From: Opitutia bacterium
Lineage (GTDB): Bacteria; Verrucomicrobiota; Verrucomicrobiia; Opitutales; Opitutaceae
Assembly: GCA_025351035.1 (NCBI GenBank)
Contig: JANXWT010000420.1
Span: 1-5,529 of the forward strand
Length of the DNA: 5,529 bases
Reading direction: 5' to 3'
Shown one piece after another: positions 5,451 through 5,529 of this stretch. The notes beneath the pieces are model-generated. The model saw only the letters and a program-made list of their open reading frames with translations, was not told the origin of the DNA and searched no databases. A program made the translations under genes and the position numbers. The first letter of the stretch is position 1. Each line of letters begins with the position of its first letter.

Positions 5451-5529
5451 TCAGGCAGGTTCGACCACGACGGCGGTGCCGTAGCAGAGGACTTCGGTGA
5501 CACCTTGGGAAATTTCGGTGGCGTCGTAG
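5451..5529 (-). CDS. YbjQ/UPF0145 family protein (C-terminal fragment)
   Basis: Partial gene running off the right edge; only the last 25 codons and the TGA stop (complement of 5451-5453) are present. The visible end reads YDATEISQGVTEVLCYGTAV followed by VVEPA. This is the hallmark C terminus of the YbjQ/UPF0145 (PF01906) family, where a strand (F/Y)D(A/T)SEI...G..EVLAYGTAV closes the fold. These are small cytosolic proteins of about 100-110 residues that form pentamers. They are nicknamed heavy-metal binding, although no reaction is established. The gene lies upstream of the M48 protease gene on the same strand with a 154-bp gap, so co-transcription is possible but not shown. Confidence 0.85.
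   Translation of the reverse strand, partial: YDATEISQGVTEVLCYGTAVVVEPA

Noticed and set aside
4745..5500. 251-codon plus-strand frame
   Set aside because: It is antisense to the M48 catalytic region, which shows clear HEFSH and REFLAD motifs in the true frame.
5300..5503. 67-codon minus-strand frame before the M48 gene
   Set aside because: It overlaps the end of the YbjQ-family gene out of frame and continues into repeat-like spacer; its composition is not protein-like.

Overview
The window is GC-rich, dense bacterial chromosome, mostly housekeeping genes with one small rearranged segment. The organism looks like a member of Verrucomicrobiota, possibly an Opitutaceae relative. I infer this from the codon bias, GTG starts without clear Shine-Dalgarno sites, the TatD-TcdA and SufE combination, and short repeats of a style I associate with those genomes. 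No 16S or marker search was possible, so this is a soft call.

Left part (1-1395): the plus-strand 3' end of a TcdA-type tRNA ct6A cyclase enters from the left edge. Its tail overlaps by 12 bp the tail of a minus-strand TatD-family metal-dependent hydrolase. Upstream of tatD on the minus strand, and coupled to it by a 4-bp ATGA overlap, is a SufE-family sulfur acceptor. A sulfur acceptor lying close to TcdA recalls the E. coli csdA-csdE-csdL(tcdA) group. A four-copy heptamer repeat is embedded in frame inside tatD.

Middle part (1396-3343): a 64-bp divergent spacer holds a perfect 16-bp palindrome. It is followed by a plus-strand 99-residue three-helix membrane protein of unknown function. Convergent to that is a minus-strand 447-residue protein with three N-terminal membrane helices and a cytosolic or extracytosolic helical domain, also of unknown function. 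In the gap behind the start of that gene lies a decayed second copy of the 3' half of the small membrane gene. The 447-residue gene is therefore bracketed by direct repeats about 1,616 bp apart. This is the least expected structure in the window.

Right part (3344-5529): a minus-strand HtpX-like M48 membrane metalloprotease of 650 residues carries a long C-terminal helical extension with TerB-like motifs. About 150 bp upstream of it is the 3' end of a YbjQ/UPF0145 family gene, which runs off the right edge. The spacer between them contains GC-rich palindromic, REP-like sequence. I found no tRNA, rRNA, CRISPR array, transposase or prophage gene. No defence or biosynthetic system is evident.
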